Origin: CALZIK01 sp046756565
GTDB lineage: Bacteria; Acidobacteriota; Thermoanaerobaculia; Multivoradales; JAHEKO01
Length of the DNA: 64,000 bases
Assembly: GCA_046756565.1 (NCBI GenBank)
Contig: JBHHWO010000003.1
Span: 3,153 to 67,152, forward strand
Direction of reading: 5' to 3'
Made by a program: the position numbers and the translations under genes. The notes beneath the pieces were generated by a model that did no database searches, was not told the DNA's origin, and saw only the letters and a program-made list of their open reading frames with translations. Positions 16,785 through 25,948 of this stretch are shown here, piece by piece. The first letter of the stretch is position 1; each line of letters opens with the position of its first letter.

Positions 16785-17777
16785 ATGGACGGCGTTCGAG
16801 CGCGAATCCTGCCCTGGTTGAGCTCTTTGGGCATCGAGCCGCGACGGATCGAGCCGCTGCGCGGCGATGTCTCCGCCCGCCGTTATTTCCGCCTCGTCGG
16901 CTGCGACGCCGTCGTTGCGATGTACCTGCCGGACTCCGCCACCGACGTGAACCGATTCGTCGAGGCTTCGCGTGAGTTCGCTGCAGCGGGAGTCCGGGTT
17001 CCGGAGATTCAAGCGGCCGACGGCGACAGGGGCCTACTCCTGCTCGAGGATCTCGGCAGCGAGTCTCTGTTCGACACATCCGACCGCGATTGGTCATTGC
17101 TCGAGGCGATCTATCGTCAGGCGATCGCTATCACGCTCGCGCTCGGCCGGTACCGCTCCCGCGTCCTGGAGAGCCTCAACCCTCCGTTGGACGCTCGGCG
17201 TCTGGAGCGCGAACTCCAAGGAGCGTACAAGGAGTTCCTGGCGGAGCCCGAGTTCTGCGGCTCGCCCGACCAGCTCGAGGCGATTCGGTCCGCACTCGAA
17301 GGTGTCTGCCGAGGGCTCGCCTCGGAGCCCATGGTCCCCGCTCACCGGGACTTCATGAGCCGCAACCTCATGCTCGCCGCCGGCGGCGCCGAGCTCGTAG
17401 TCATCGATCATCAGGACGTCTGCATGGCGCCACGCTTCTACGATGCCGCCAGCCTCTTGAATGACAGCTTCTTCCCATCCTCCTCGATCGAAGGGGCCCT
17501 TCTCGATCGCGTCCTGCACGACGACGACGATTGGCTCGCGTACCGGCGATGCGCGGTTCAGAGGACGCTCAAGGCCTGCAGCACCTTCATCCGATTCGCG
17601 CGCCAGGGTCGCGACCGTCACCTGCCGCTGGTAGCGCCCACTCTGGCCCGCGCGGCCGAGAAGCTCGAGCGGTTGCCCGAAGGCGCCCGCCTTCCGCAGG
17701 TGGTCTTCGAGCGCTGGCGCGACGGAGAGCAGATCTCGGCAGGCCTGAAACGTGTGGCGAAACTGGAAAGCCTCTAG
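16785..17777 (+). CDS. APH-family sugar kinase, AmgK-like
   Basis: A 330-residue aminoglycoside-phosphotransferase-fold kinase. LLLEDLGSESLF marks the N-lobe hinge, HRDFMSRNLM carries the catalytic Asp and metal-binding Asn, and VIDHQDVCMAPRFYDAASLL holds the metal-binding Asp. The overall pattern resembles AmgK, which phosphorylates MurNAc/GlcNAc at the anomeric carbon in peptidoglycan recycling; a general phosphotransferase is the alternative. The ATG at 16785 is chosen because a TACGGT box (16768-16773) lies 11 bp upstream and homology starts there. The partner uridylyltransferase MurU is not adjacent, although pgeF is. Confidence 0.75.
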   Translation: MDGVRARILPWLSSLGIEPRRIEPLRGDVSARRYFRLVGCDAVVAMYLPDSATDVNRFVEASREFAAAGVRVPEIQAADGDRGLLLLEDLGSESLFDTSDRDWSLLEAIYRQAIAITLALGRYRSRVLESLNPPLDARRLERELQGAYKEFLAEPEFCGSPDQLEAIRSALEGVCRGLASEPMVPAHRDFMSRNLMLAAGGAELVVIDHQDVCMAPRFYDAASLLNDSFFPSSSIEGALLDRVLHDDDDWLAYRRCAVQRTLKACSTFIRFARQGRDRHLPLVAPTLARAAEKLERLPEGARLPQVVFERWRDGEQISAGLKRVAKLESL

Positions 17778-17961
17778 AGGATCCTTCGATTCGTTGATTG
17801 CCGCGGAAAACCAATCGGCAAGGGACACGATGGAATCGGCACTGCGACCTACGGAGGCTTCGACAACCAGTCTGGAGGGGACACCTCGGAAACGTGGCCC
17901 CGGGTGCTAGACTGGCAGCCCCGTCGGGGGCGATCCGCATCGCCCCATAGGAGGTAGATCA
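17778..17961 (+). promoter_or_regulatory. intergenic region with candidate tatA promoter
   Basis: A 184 bp gap without a gene. GGGTGCTAGACT at 17902-17913 gives a -10-like TAGACT; the leader would be about 42 nt and contains a perfect AGGAGGT ribosome site at 17950-17956. Nothing else stands out. Confidence 0.35.
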
Positions 17962-18138
17962 ATGCCCACACTCGGTGTACAAGAACTTCTGATCATCCTG
18001 CTCATCGTCCTGGTGATCTTCGGCGCTTCCAAGCTGCCCCTACTCGGTAAGGGGCTCGGCGAGGGCATCAAGAACTTCAAGAAAGGCATCAAGGACGACA
18101 CCTCCGACAACACCGGCTCTTCCGAGGGCGGCTCCTAG
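17962..18138 (+). CDS. tatA: twin-arginine translocase subunit TatA
   Basis: A 58-residue Tat pore subunit: a short N-terminus, one membrane helix (LLIILLIVLVIFGASKLP), the FGxxKLP hinge, an amphipathic helix (GLGEGIKNFKKGIKDD) and a short polar tail. It exports folded, often cofactor-loaded proteins. AGGAGGT sits 5 bp upstream of the ATG. No tatB or tatC is adjacent. Its TAG stop lies in the CTAG that borders the MITE-like element, so the insertion hit exactly the end of this gene without altering its reading frame. Confidence 0.95.
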   Translation: MPTLGVQELLIILLIVLVIFGASKLPLLGKGLGEGIKNFKKGIKDDTSDNTGSSEGGS

Positions 18139-18302
18139 TGTCCTGTCCCAGTGATTCGCTACACAAATCTCGGGCCTTTCTGCACGCTGCCGGCGTTGCC
18201 ACTCCTCAACATAGGCCCAGCTATGCTTGCGTCGTGGGCGCCTTGGCAGCGCACACCATGACCTCGAGCCTTATGCACCGAATCACTGGGACAGGACACT
18301 AG
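18135..18302. mobile_element. MITE-like palindromic element with 24-bp terminal inverted repeats
   Basis: A 168 bp element bounded by perfect inverted repeats: CTAGTGTCCTGTCCCAGTGA plus TTCG at 18135-18158, and its exact complement at 18279-18302. The interior is also imperfectly palindromic (CTCG and CGCTGCC blocks recur in both arms) and folds around a central CATAG-GCCCAG-CTATG (18210-18225). CTAG at both edges could be a 4-bp target duplication of the YTAR type known for IS5-group elements. It has no coding capacity, so it would be mobilised in trans, or act as a large hairpin 3' of tatA. Confidence 0.8.
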
Positions 18303-18325
18303 CTCGGGACGCCAGCTCTCGTCGA

Positions 18326-19072
18326 CTATCCGCTCACCGGAGACGCGACCTCGCCGTCGAAAAGGTCGACCCGGCCCGAGCTGCGCCAGACGTCCTGGTG
18401 GTGATCCACGTATCGAGATAACACCTTGCGCACGTACGACCGTGTTTCGCGAAACGGAGGCACGCCGTTGAAGCGCCGCACATTGCCGGGTCCGGCGTTA
18501 TACGCCGCGAGCGCGAGTTCCAGATCGCCATCGAAGGACGCCAGCATCCGGCTCAGATAGCGAGCGCCCAGGTCCACGTTGGACGCAGGGTTCAGCGCCT
18601 CCCGGTACCCGTAGAGCTCGGCGGTCGCAGGCATCACCTGCATCAGCCCCAAAGCGCCGACCGGTGACACGGCATCGGCATCGAAGGCAGACTCGACTTC
18701 GATAACGGCGGCGAGCAGGAACTCGTCCAGGCTGTGCCGCTCCGCCGCCTTCTGAATCAGTTTCGCGTACGGCAAGTGCTCGAGGTGCGCCAACCGCTCC
18801 TCGCGCGGGTTGACCGAGCGAAAGAGCTGAAAGCTCGTCGGACGGGCGCGGACGGCCTCGGCCAGATCGGACGGGCCGACGCCAAGAAAATTACGGTCCT
18901 CGGGGCCGATCCACTCGACAAGCTCCTCCAGGATCGCGATCTCCTCCGGCGACGGAGGTGGCGGCCGATCGTCCGAGATCGACGGAATCGTCGGCTGGGG
19001 CGAGTTGAGTGCGACGACCACGAAGAACGCAGTGGCCACCGTGACGCGAGACGCGCGAGTTCGAAAAGACAT
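18326..19072 (-). CDS. lytic transglycosylase (SLT domain)
   Basis: A 248-residue exported enzyme that cleaves peptidoglycan glycan strands to 1,6-anhydroMurNAc products. An N-terminal signal or anchor (RASRVTVATAFFVVVAL) is followed by a Pro-rich linker and an SLT fold in the last 150 residues: catalytic Glu in AAVIEVESAFDADAVSPVGA, GLMQVMPATAELYGY, ARYLSRMLASFDGDLELALA and AYNAGPGNVRRF. The ATG at 19072 is preferred to a GTG at 19108 because it places the signal at the terminus. The stop lies 24 bp from the MITE edge. Confidence 0.92.
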   Translation of the reverse strand: MSFRTRASRVTVATAFFVVVALNSPQPTIPSISDDRPPPPSPEEIAILEELVEWIGPEDRNFLGVGPSDLAEAVRARPTSFQLFRSVNPREERLAHLEHLPYAKLIQKAAERHSLDEFLLAAVIEVESAFDADAVSPVGALGLMQVMPATAELYGYREALNPASNVDLGARYLSRMLASFDGDLELALAAYNAGPGNVRRFNGVPPFRETRSYVRKVLSRYVDHHQDVWRSSGRVDLFDGEVASPVSG

Positions 19073-19190
19073 GATGCTTGTAGGTGCGGATATAAGGGCC
19101 GAAGGCACTCGGCACCCATCAATCGTGCAAGGGCGATACCACTCCTTATTCGCCCGGCGTTACACCAGTAAGGCGTTGCAGGAATTGAAC

Positions 19191-19469
19191 TTAGTTTCGA
19201 GCGCGGGGCCGCGATTGACGGCCGGGCCGGCGACGGGAGGGTGCCAAATAGTCCGATGGCTGAATGTCGAGACTACCCACCTTATTGCGCAGCGTGTTTC
19301 TATGGATACCGAGATGCTGGGCAGAGCGAGAGAGATTACCGTCGTTTTTTCGCAACGTCGCCAGAATGAATTGCTTTTCGAACTCTTTGGAGACTTGATT
19401 CAGGGTGAGTCCCTTGCCGGCCAACTCGTTTACCAACTTGCCCAACTTGCGGTTCAAGTTCCGTTTCAT
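19191..19469 (-). CDS. Fis-type helix-turn-helix regulator
   Basis: A 92-residue DNA-binding protein. Residues about 25-65 (VSKEFEKQFILATLRKNDGN, then LSRSAQHLGIHRNTLRNKV) match the Fis/NtrC C-terminal helix-turn-helix, and a basic tail (RRRPGRQSRPRAR) follows. It lacks any receiver or AAA+ domain, so it is a stand-alone Fis-like protein. GGGAGCGAGG precedes the ATG, and TATCCT about 40 bp upstream is a candidate -10. Local base composition is lower in GC than its neighbours. Targets are unknown. Confidence 0.85.
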   Translation of the reverse strand: MKRNLNRKLGKLVNELAGKGLTLNQVSKEFEKQFILATLRKNDGNLSRSAQHLGIHRNTLRNKVGSLDIQPSDYLAPSRRRPGRQSRPRARN

Positions 19470-19557
19470 CCTCGCTCCCTGCCGAATTTGAGAGACGAAA
19501 GGATAGCAGAACCGTGGCCGCCGAAGCTAGCGAAAACGGCTCGATTCGAGGCTTTTC

Positions 19558-20727
19558 TTAGCGCTTCGGATCGATCCGGTCACCGACGTGCACGGTGTAC
19601 CGGGACTCGAGCACTTTGGCCACCGAGGAGCGATCGCGCACCGACAGGATTCCCAGCTCGCCGATGACCACCGGCGGGTGCCCCTTGCGGTTCATCCGGT
19701 AGATCGAGTAGATGTCGCCGGGCGTGACACCGGCCTCCTCGCCAAGGTCGAGATACACCAAGTGATCCCGGCCGATGCTCACCAGCTGGCGCTCGGAGCG
19801 TACGATCATGGGCGCCGTTTCGAGTACCTCCGAGCTGACCGGATCGTTGATGCCGGTCAAGAGCGTGCGACGAGCGAGCGGCACCGGCTCGGGCACGTAG
19901 GGCGTCAGCGCAGCGCCCACCCGAACCGGCATACAACCGTGAACGATCTCGGCAATCGCCGTTTCCTCCTGGACGGACAGGACCCTGACTCGCCCCACGA
20001 AGCTGTAGAACCTGCCGATGGCCGTGCCGCTGGCCGGGTGCTTGACTGTCTCGCGCGGGATGACCACGGTAAACAGATCTCCCGGCAGGAGGTCGGCCTG
20101 GCGTCCTCCGTCCACGTAGACGATGTCTCCAAGGGCCAGGTCGATCTTGACGGTGCCGGTCTCCCCGAGTAAGGAGTCGTAATTCGACTGCTGAGTGCCG
20201 ACCAGATTCGGCGACAGGCTTTCGTACTCGGAGCCGATAATGCGCCGCGGGAACTCCTCCTCGAGCTCGCCGATGTATCCTGAACACTGAATGTCGTCCT
20301 CGCTGCCGAGGGCCGTGGGCGCGGAAGCGCCCCGCGCGAGCCGCAGGCCAGCTTCAGTGTCGTCGTCATCCTCAACCGCGTCGCTCGCGGCCAAGACATC
20401 CTCGATCGGCGTGACTTCGAACCCCACCACCAGCGGATCGCCTGGGTAGATCCAGTGCGCGTCGAGGACGTAGCGATTCTGCTCCCAGATCTGGGGCCAG
20501 AGATAAGGATTGCCGTACAACCTACCGGCCAGGTCCCACAGAGTGTCTCCGGTCTCCACCGTGTGAACTTGCGCGCCTTCCGGGAACGAGGTCGGTGGAT
20601 CCCAAGCCGTCCAGTGTCCGTCGACCTGATGCAACTCGGTGGGCGGCTGGTGCGCCGCGATGCCTGCGAGGCCGGCCAGAGCCAGTATCGAAAAAATCGC
20701 AGCAGTTCTCTGGGAGTTCATAGACAT
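19558..20727 (-). CDS. LysM domain-containing exported protein
   Basis: A 389-residue envelope protein. A signal peptide (RTAAIFSILALAGLAGIAA) precedes one LysM domain at about residues 54-102 (VHTVETGDTLWDLAGRLYGN, then IWEQNRYVLDAHWIYPGDPL), which should bind peptidoglycan GlcNAc. The remaining 280 residues are beta-rich and repetitive, with VGDIVYV- and PGDLFTV-type turns, of unknown function. The first ATG has GGAGG 5 nt upstream. A strong sigma70-like promoter precedes it, and the gene is transcribed alone. Confidence 0.85.
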   Translation of the reverse strand: MSMNSQRTAAIFSILALAGLAGIAAHQPPTELHQVDGHWTAWDPPTSFPEGAQVHTVETGDTLWDLAGRLYGNPYLWPQIWEQNRYVLDAHWIYPGDPLVVGFEVTPIEDVLAASDAVEDDDDTEAGLRLARGASAPTALGSEDDIQCSGYIGELEEEFPRRIIGSEYESLSPNLVGTQQSNYDSLLGETGTVKIDLALGDIVYVDGGRQADLLPGDLFTVVIPRETVKHPASGTAIGRFYSFVGRVRVLSVQEETAIAEIVHGCMPVRVGAALTPYVPEPVPLARRTLLTGINDPVSSEVLETAPMIVRSERQLVSIGRDHLVYLDLGEEAGVTPGDIYSIYRMNRKGHPPVVIGELGILSVRDRSSVAKVLESRYTVHVGDRIDPKR

Positions 20728-20948
20728 TTCGGCCTCCGCTCAGGAAGCTACAGAAGGGAATCGATCGCTTCCAGCCAAGCTATAGCCTTTTCTTCGCGCC
20801 TGTCAAGTTTTAAGGTCACATGCCTCAAGCAGCACTTGAAGTGTAGCAGGTCGCGTGCTGCTGCCAGCCGCCGCAGAGCCCCGACTCGGCGCCCACGGTG
20901 TTCCGACTTCACGGGGCAGAACGCCGTCCAGGCCTGCCGAGTCGTCTG
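20728..20948. other. 221 bp intergenic region, no gene
   Basis: Between the cpoB end and the LysM start. Besides the LysM promoter it contains a TACACT box on the minus strand (20845-20840) and a weak hairpin TCAAG-CAGCA-CTTGA (20825-20839). A short non-coding transcript from the TACACT box is conceivable, but there is no further support. No clear terminator for cpoB is seen. Confidence 0.3.
20779..20806 (-). promoter_or_regulatory. sigma70-type promoter of the LysM gene
   Basis: TTGACA (20806-20801) and TATAGC (20784-20779) on the minus strand with a 16 bp spacer, about 50 bp before the LysM ATG. This is the best consensus promoter noticed in the window. Confidence 0.65.
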
Positions 20949-21752
20949 TCAGCGAAGGCTGTCGAGTCGCTCTTCGGCGATGGCGGCCGCCGCCGAGTTG
21001 GGGTGCTCTTCGACAACCTGGCGGTACTTGCGCCGCGCACCCTCGCTGTCTCCCAGATCGCGGAGACAATCCCCCACCTTCAGCTCCGCGTCCGGCACTT
21101 TGTTGCCGTCCGGAAAGCGTGACACTGTCTCACGGAACGCCGCCAGCGCGCCGTCTACGTCGCCTCGGGCATAGCGCGCTTCCGCAATCCAGAATTGCGC
21201 GTTATCGCCCAGCACGGTATCGACGAACTGCTGCAGAAACTGCTGAAACGCCGTTTCGGAGTCCACGTAGCGTCCCTGGTGGAAGAGCGTGTAGCCGCGG
21301 TCGTAGAGAGCCTGGGCAGCTGCGGACAGGGTGTTCGAGGTCGAAGCTGCCTCGGCCGGGGCGGCGGGGGCCGGGCCTGGCGCGGGCTCGATGGCTGGTA
21401 ACTCCGCGACCTCCAGTTTCGGCTCCGGCGGCGTTGGAGCGGGCGCGCGCGACGGCAAGGCAGCTGGCGTCGGCTTTCCGGCGGTGGGCATCGAGGCTAC
21501 CTCGGATTCCGGACCCGGCGAACCGGCCTCGAGCTCAGTCACCCTCTTGCGCAGTCTCTTGACCTCGACCTCGGTCATCGCGGCCCGGCGCTCGAGCTCG
21601 ACAATGTGCTTCCTCAGTTCTTCAAGCTCACCGGATCCCGGTTCGCTCTTCGACTCGCCCCGCGTGCCCAAGCCGGTCGTCGAGCAGCCGCCGACAAGCA
21701 GCCCGAGAAGCGCGATTCCGGCATAGGCGGCTCGTGGGTTCATACCTTTCAC
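20949..21752 (-). CDS. CpoB/YbgF-like Tol-Pal-associated lipoprotein
   Basis: A 267-residue protein with a lipoprotein signal (GIALLGLLVGGC), a coiled coil (LEELRKHIVELERRAAMTEV, then VKRLRKRVTELE), a Pro/Ala-rich linker and C-terminal TPRs starting at LYDRGYTLFHQGRYVDSETA. This order is that of CpoB/YbgF, which coordinates outer-membrane constriction and peptidoglycan synthesis. E. coli YbgF is periplasmic and not lipidated, so the lipobox is a difference. The GTG at 21752 overlaps the bamD stop as GTGA; an ATG at 21743 is an alternative. Confidence 0.85.
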   Translation of the reverse strand: MKGMNPRAAYAGIALLGLLVGGCSTTGLGTRGESKSEPGSGELEELRKHIVELERRAAMTEVEVKRLRKRVTELEAGSPGPESEVASMPTAGKPTPAALPSRAPAPTPPEPKLEVAELPAIEPAPGPAPAAPAEAASTSNTLSAAAQALYDRGYTLFHQGRYVDSETAFQQFLQQFVDTVLGDNAQFWIAEARYARGDVDGALAAFRETVSRFPDGNKVPDAELKVGDCLRDLGDSEGARRKYRQVVEEHPNSAAAAIAEERLDSLR

Positions 21753-22485
21753 CCCGACTTCTGGTGTACGTACGTACTCTGAGGGAATTCCTCGGTCAGC
21801 CGTTCGCGTGCCTCGGCAGCTTTGTCCTCCTGCTGGAGCGCTTCGAACGCCTCGATGAGGTAGAACAGCACCTTGTCGGTTTCGGCGAAGTCCGGGAACT
21901 CCTCCAGGAGACCCTCGAAGCGGTTGATCGCCGCCTGATGCAGTCTCAGCTTCTGGTTGAAGCGGCCCTTCAAGAACTCGGACTCGGCAAGTCTCTGGCG
22001 CACCGCGACGATTCGCTCTTGCGACAGGGCCGCGTACTGACTGGTCGGAAAGACACGAATTACGTCCTCGAAGGCCTCTAGGGCTTTGCGCGCGATCGAC
22101 TGATCGCGATCCGGAGGGCGGACACGTTTTTCCAGGCTCGCCGCGATCTGGAACTGAACATAGTCCGAACGGCTGCTGGTCGGGAAGCGATTCTGAAAGT
22201 CGCGGTATTTGGCCTCCGCTTTGACGAAGTTCTGAGAGCCGCCCTGCTGGAAGAGAGCGTCGGCGACGAGCAGAAGAGCCTCACGCCCGACCGCCGAGTT
22301 GGGCTCGACCTCGAACGCGTGCTGGAAGTACTCGCGGGCCTGGCCGAACTTGCCGTTCTCCATCAAGGCCCTGCCGGTTTCCATCGCCTCCTTCGCCGAA
22401 AGCCTGAGAATGGGATCCTCGGGCTCGCCCCCGCCGCAGGCGGACACGATCGACACCAGGACCAGAATGAGCAAGATTCGTCTCA

Positions 22486-22486
<1 letters not shown>
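21749..22486 (-). CDS. bamD: outer membrane protein assembly factor BamD-like lipoprotein
   Basis: A 245-residue lipoprotein (signal RRILLILVLVSIVSAC with the lipobox Cys) containing TPR-like repeats spaced as in BamD/YfiO: ALMENGKFGQAREYFQHAFE, AEAKYRDFQNRFPTSSRSDY, ALEAFEDVIRVFPTSQYAAL and AINRFEGLLEEFPDFAETDK. BamD is the essential lipoprotein partner of BamA. The GTG start overlaps the rpe stop by one base, and the stop overlaps the next gene, so translation is coupled. BamA is not in the window. A general outer-membrane TPR lipoprotein is the alternative. Confidence 0.82.
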
Positions 22487-23135
<649 letters not shown>

Positions 23136-23136
<1 letters not shown>

Positions 23137-23903
23137 TAGCCCGTCACCTCGTCTCGCGTGACCACCAGTGAGACCACGTCCGATCTGCGCAGCGGGTGAC
23201 CCGGCAGAGGATGCTGTCTGAGAATCACCCCGGGCGCGATTCCCTCGTAGGACTCGAACTTCACGCTGCCCAGCCGGATGCCCCGCCGCTCGAAGTAGCG
23301 GCGGACGTCCGAATAGCTCCGATAGATCAGATCAGGCATAACGAAAACGGCTTCCCGGTCATCGAGATTCAGGTAAAGATCGACGCCGCTGCCCCGGCTG
23401 ACCTGAGTACCCGCCGGTGGATTCTGGGTCACCACGGTTCCCGAGCGCCCGCTCCGGCTAAAGACGTTCGCAACCCTTCCGAGCGCAAGACCTTCGGCCA
23501 CCAGCGTTACCTGAGCGGCCTGGAGAGCCCGCTCCGAAACGTCCGGCACCGTGACGACCTCCTGCCCCAGAGATACAACCGCCTTGACCGCGGTGCCGCG
23601 CTTCACGAGCGAGCCGGAGCGCGGATCCTGGCGCACCACATGCCCTTCCGGCACCGAATCGTCGTAGCGCGCTTCCTCGTCCCAGTCCAGACTAAGGCCT
23701 TGATCGCGCACCAGCGCCTCGGCCTCGGCCATCGGGGTGCCTTCGAGATTCGGCACGGCAGTCACGCCGCTGCGCACGAAGAAACTGAACGCGAAGTAGG
23801 AGGTCAACACGAACGCACCTCCAAGCAGCGCGGCGTAGGCGACCCACGCCAGCCAGCGCAACGGCCGCGCCGAAAAATCACGCAGTTTCTTGGATCGACT
23901 CAC
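23136..23903 (-). CDS. membrane-anchored three-PASTA-domain protein
   Basis: A 255-residue protein with a short basic cytoplasmic tail, one membrane helix (LAWVAYAALLGGAFVLTSYF) and three extracytoplasmic PASTA domains: VPNLEGTPMAEAEALVRDQG, VPDVSERALQAAQVTLVAEG and MPDLIYRSYSDVRRYFERRG. PASTA domains bind muropeptides or unlinked peptidoglycan and normally sit on Ser/Thr kinases or penicillin-binding proteins; here neither catalytic domain is present. Starts with GTG and is coupled to rpe. Confidence 0.9.
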
Positions 23904-23915
23904 GAGCGAATGGGC

Positions 23916-23938
23916 GGTTTCCGGGATTGCCGGAAACC
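23916..23938. other. 9-bp hairpin between the redoxin and PASTA genes
   Basis: GGTTTCCGG-GATTG-CCGGAAACC is a perfect stem-loop overlapping the 37 bp gap on the minus-strand transcript. There is no T-run, so it may be an RNA-processing or stability element, or a weak terminator. Confidence 0.5.
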
Positions 23939-23940
23939 GG

Positions 23941-24456
23941 TCAGTTGACCCAGCGGTCCACCAGACGGTTGATCACCTTGCGCGGATAGTTCGCGGTCGA
24001 CGATTCGCCCGGCAACGCGCCAAGCGCGGCCTGAACGCCTTCGGCCGCCGCCGGAGCCGGGTTCGCCAGCCAGAGCACTCTCTGGTCGCGTCCGACCAGC
24101 ACGCAGATGGCACTGTCGCCATCCCCCTCGGCCCAGTCCGCGCCGTAGGCTCCAGCGAGGTTCCGATCGTCGTGGAGCAGTGGAAACGGAAGTGCCAGGT
24201 CTCGCTGCACGCCCTTGAGCTCGTCGAGCGTGGCCGCGGAGACACCGAGAACCTTGACGTTTCTTCGAGTGAGCCGAGGAAACGCCGCCTTCAGCGCCGA
24301 CAGGTCAGCCCGGCGCGCTGCCGACTCGGTACCGGCGAAGAGATAGAGCAGTACCGGAGTCCGAGGCACCTCGTCGCGAAGCATCAGCACCACGTCTTCG
24401 GTGGAGGCGAGATCGAAGTTCGGAGCTTCGTCTCCTACTTGCAGGAGTTTCGTCAT
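23941..24456 (-). CDS. peroxiredoxin-like protein lacking the catalytic cysteine
   Basis: A 171-residue thioredoxin-fold protein of the AhpC/TSA-redoxin family (VGDEAPNFDLAST at the N-terminus, VLGVSAATLDELKGVQRDLA, FPLLHDDRNLAGAYG). At the peroxidatic position, where BCP-type enzymes read TPGCT, it has GTESAARRA (residues 42-50), so the cysteine is missing. Its only cysteine is Cys118 in SAICVLV. Peroxidase activity is therefore not expected; a structural, chaperone or sensory role is possible. It lies 16 bp downstream of rseP and likely shares its transcript. Confidence 0.85.
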   Translation of the reverse strand: MTKLLQVGDEAPNFDLASTEDVVLMLRDEVPRTPVLLYLFAGTESAARRADLSALKAAFPRLTRRNVKVLGVSAATLDELKGVQRDLALPFPLLHDDRNLAGAYGADWAEGDGDSAICVLVGRDQRVLWLANPAPAAAEGVQAALGALPGESSTANYPRKVINRLVDRWVN

Positions 24457-24472
24457 GTCAAGACCTCTCGAA

Positions 24473-25795
24473 TCAGGAGCCCGGGAGCATGCCCTCCGGA
24501 ATGACCTTGCGTAGATCGAAGTAGATGACCATCACCATCAGCATGATGATGAGGACAAAGCCCACCTGGTTGACGCGCTCTTTCAACGTGAACGACAAGT
24601 CGCGCCGGAACAGGCTCTCCACCAACAGGATCACGATCTGACCGCCGTCGAGAATCGGCACCGGCATCAGATTGAGAATGGCGATGCTGATGCTGATCAG
24701 GCCCATCAGATGAAGCAGGTTGCGAAGCCCGGATCGAGCCGCGGCCCCGCTGAGCGCGGCGATCTGAATCGGACCCGACAGCGCGCTCTTGGCGGCCAGC
24801 TTGCCGGTGAAGATCTTCCCCAGCACCGCAAACGTCTGGCGGGTCACATCCCAGTTGAACCGGCAGCTCTGGACTACGGATTCGATCGGGCCGTAGCGTT
24901 GAAACGAGGTCGAAGCCAGGCTGACTCCGATCCAGCCGCGACCTTCGTTCTCCCGTGGCACGACCGTCAGCGTCAGCGAGCTTCCGTCGCGCTGTATTTC
25001 CACCAGAATCGACTGGCCGGGTCGCTCGGACAGGTAGTCGACGAAATCCCTTTGCCCACTCAGGGGCCGACCGTCGACGGCGCGGATCTCGTCGCCGACC
25101 AGGAGACCGGCGGCCTCGGCGGGATCGTTGGGAAACAGCCCCGCGACTCGCGGCAGCATCTCGGGGAAAACGCCGGCGTCGCCGAACTCGTACTTCGGGA
25201 CGGTGTCCGGCACCACGGTCGCCCGGAGCGTCTCACCCGACCGGTCGAGCTCGAGCTCGACCGGTTTTCCAGGAGATGTCAGAATGGCAAACCGAACCTC
25301 TTCCCAGTTCTCGACGGGCTTATTGCCGATCGCGGTCACCACGTCGCCCGGCTCGAGCCCGGCTCTCGCCGCCGGCGATTCGGGTCGAACGCCTCCGACC
25401 ACCGACGGCAGATCCGGGGGCGCAGCCACCTCGATCCCGACCATGAACACCACGGCGATCAGAGCGATCGCCAGCACGATGTTCATCGCCGGACCGGCCA
25501 GATAGATGACGATTCGCTGCCACCGGGGCTTGTTGAGAAACTCGGAGGGGTCGTCACCGACCTCGCTCGGATCCTCGCCGCTCAGCTGTACATAGCCCCC
25601 GAGCGGAACCAGTGACACACGATAGTCCGTGCCGGCGCGCTCGAAGCCCCACAGGCGCTTGCCGAAGCCCAGCGAGAACACGTGCGCGTGCACCTTGAAC
25701 AACTTCGCCGCCACCAGGTGCCCACCCTCGTGAACAAAAATAATGACCCCGAGCGCGAAGACAAAGGCGGCCGTGTTGATCAGGAACGTCGTCAT
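24473..25795 (-). CDS. rseP: site-2 protease RseP
   Basis: A 440-residue intramembrane zinc metalloprotease of regulated intramembrane proteolysis (anti-sigma factor or signal-peptide remnant cleavage). The zinc motif HEGGH is at residues 22-26 in the first helix, GGYVQLSGEDPSE follows, two PDZ domains occupy about 120-310 (ESPAARAGLEPGDVVTAIGN and NDPAEAAGLLVGDEIRAVDG), and the third zinc ligand lies in NLMPVPILDGGQ. The ATG at 25795 matches family N-termini; the frame stays open upstream without homology. Confidence 0.95.
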   Translation of the reverse strand: MTTFLINTAAFVFALGVIIFVHEGGHLVAAKLFKVHAHVFSLGFGKRLWGFERAGTDYRVSLVPLGGYVQLSGEDPSEVGDDPSEFLNKPRWQRIVIYLAGPAMNIVLAIALIAVVFMVGIEVAAPPDLPSVVGGVRPESPAARAGLEPGDVVTAIGNKPVENWEEVRFAILTSPGKPVELELDRSGETLRATVVPDTVPKYEFGDAGVFPEMLPRVAGLFPNDPAEAAGLLVGDEIRAVDGRPLSGQRDFVDYLSERPGQSILVEIQRDGSSLTLTVVPRENEGRGWIGVSLASTSFQRYGPIESVVQSCRFNWDVTRQTFAVLGKIFTGKLAAKSALSGPIQIAALSGAAARSGLRNLLHLMGLISISIAILNLMPVPILDGGQIVILLVESLFRRDLSFTLKERVNQVGFVLIIMLMVMVIYFDLRKVIPEGMLPGS

Positions 25796-25948
25796 CTGGA
25801 TGTAAACCGGCTGGATTCGAGCCGGCTGAGCTCGAAAGCCGGCGGTTTCAGAGGCCAAGCAGGCCGCAGAGGGCGCTCATCATACACCGGTTGACGGCGC
25901 CGACGACCTCGCATGGGCTCGTCCCGCGGGAACCTTGCGAGGTGCCTC
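25796..25948. other. 153 bp intergenic region between cdsA and rseP
   Basis: No gene. dxr, which sits between cdsA and rseP in many bacteria, is absent. A 7-bp hairpin GCCGGCT/AGCCGGC (25821-25843) lies about 25 bp before rseP in the transcript. Confidence 0.5.

Noticed and set aside
19098..19113. GCCGA-TCGGC hairpin upstream of the lytic transglycosylase
   Set aside because: A short 5-bp stem, expected often in GC-rich DNA, with no supporting context.
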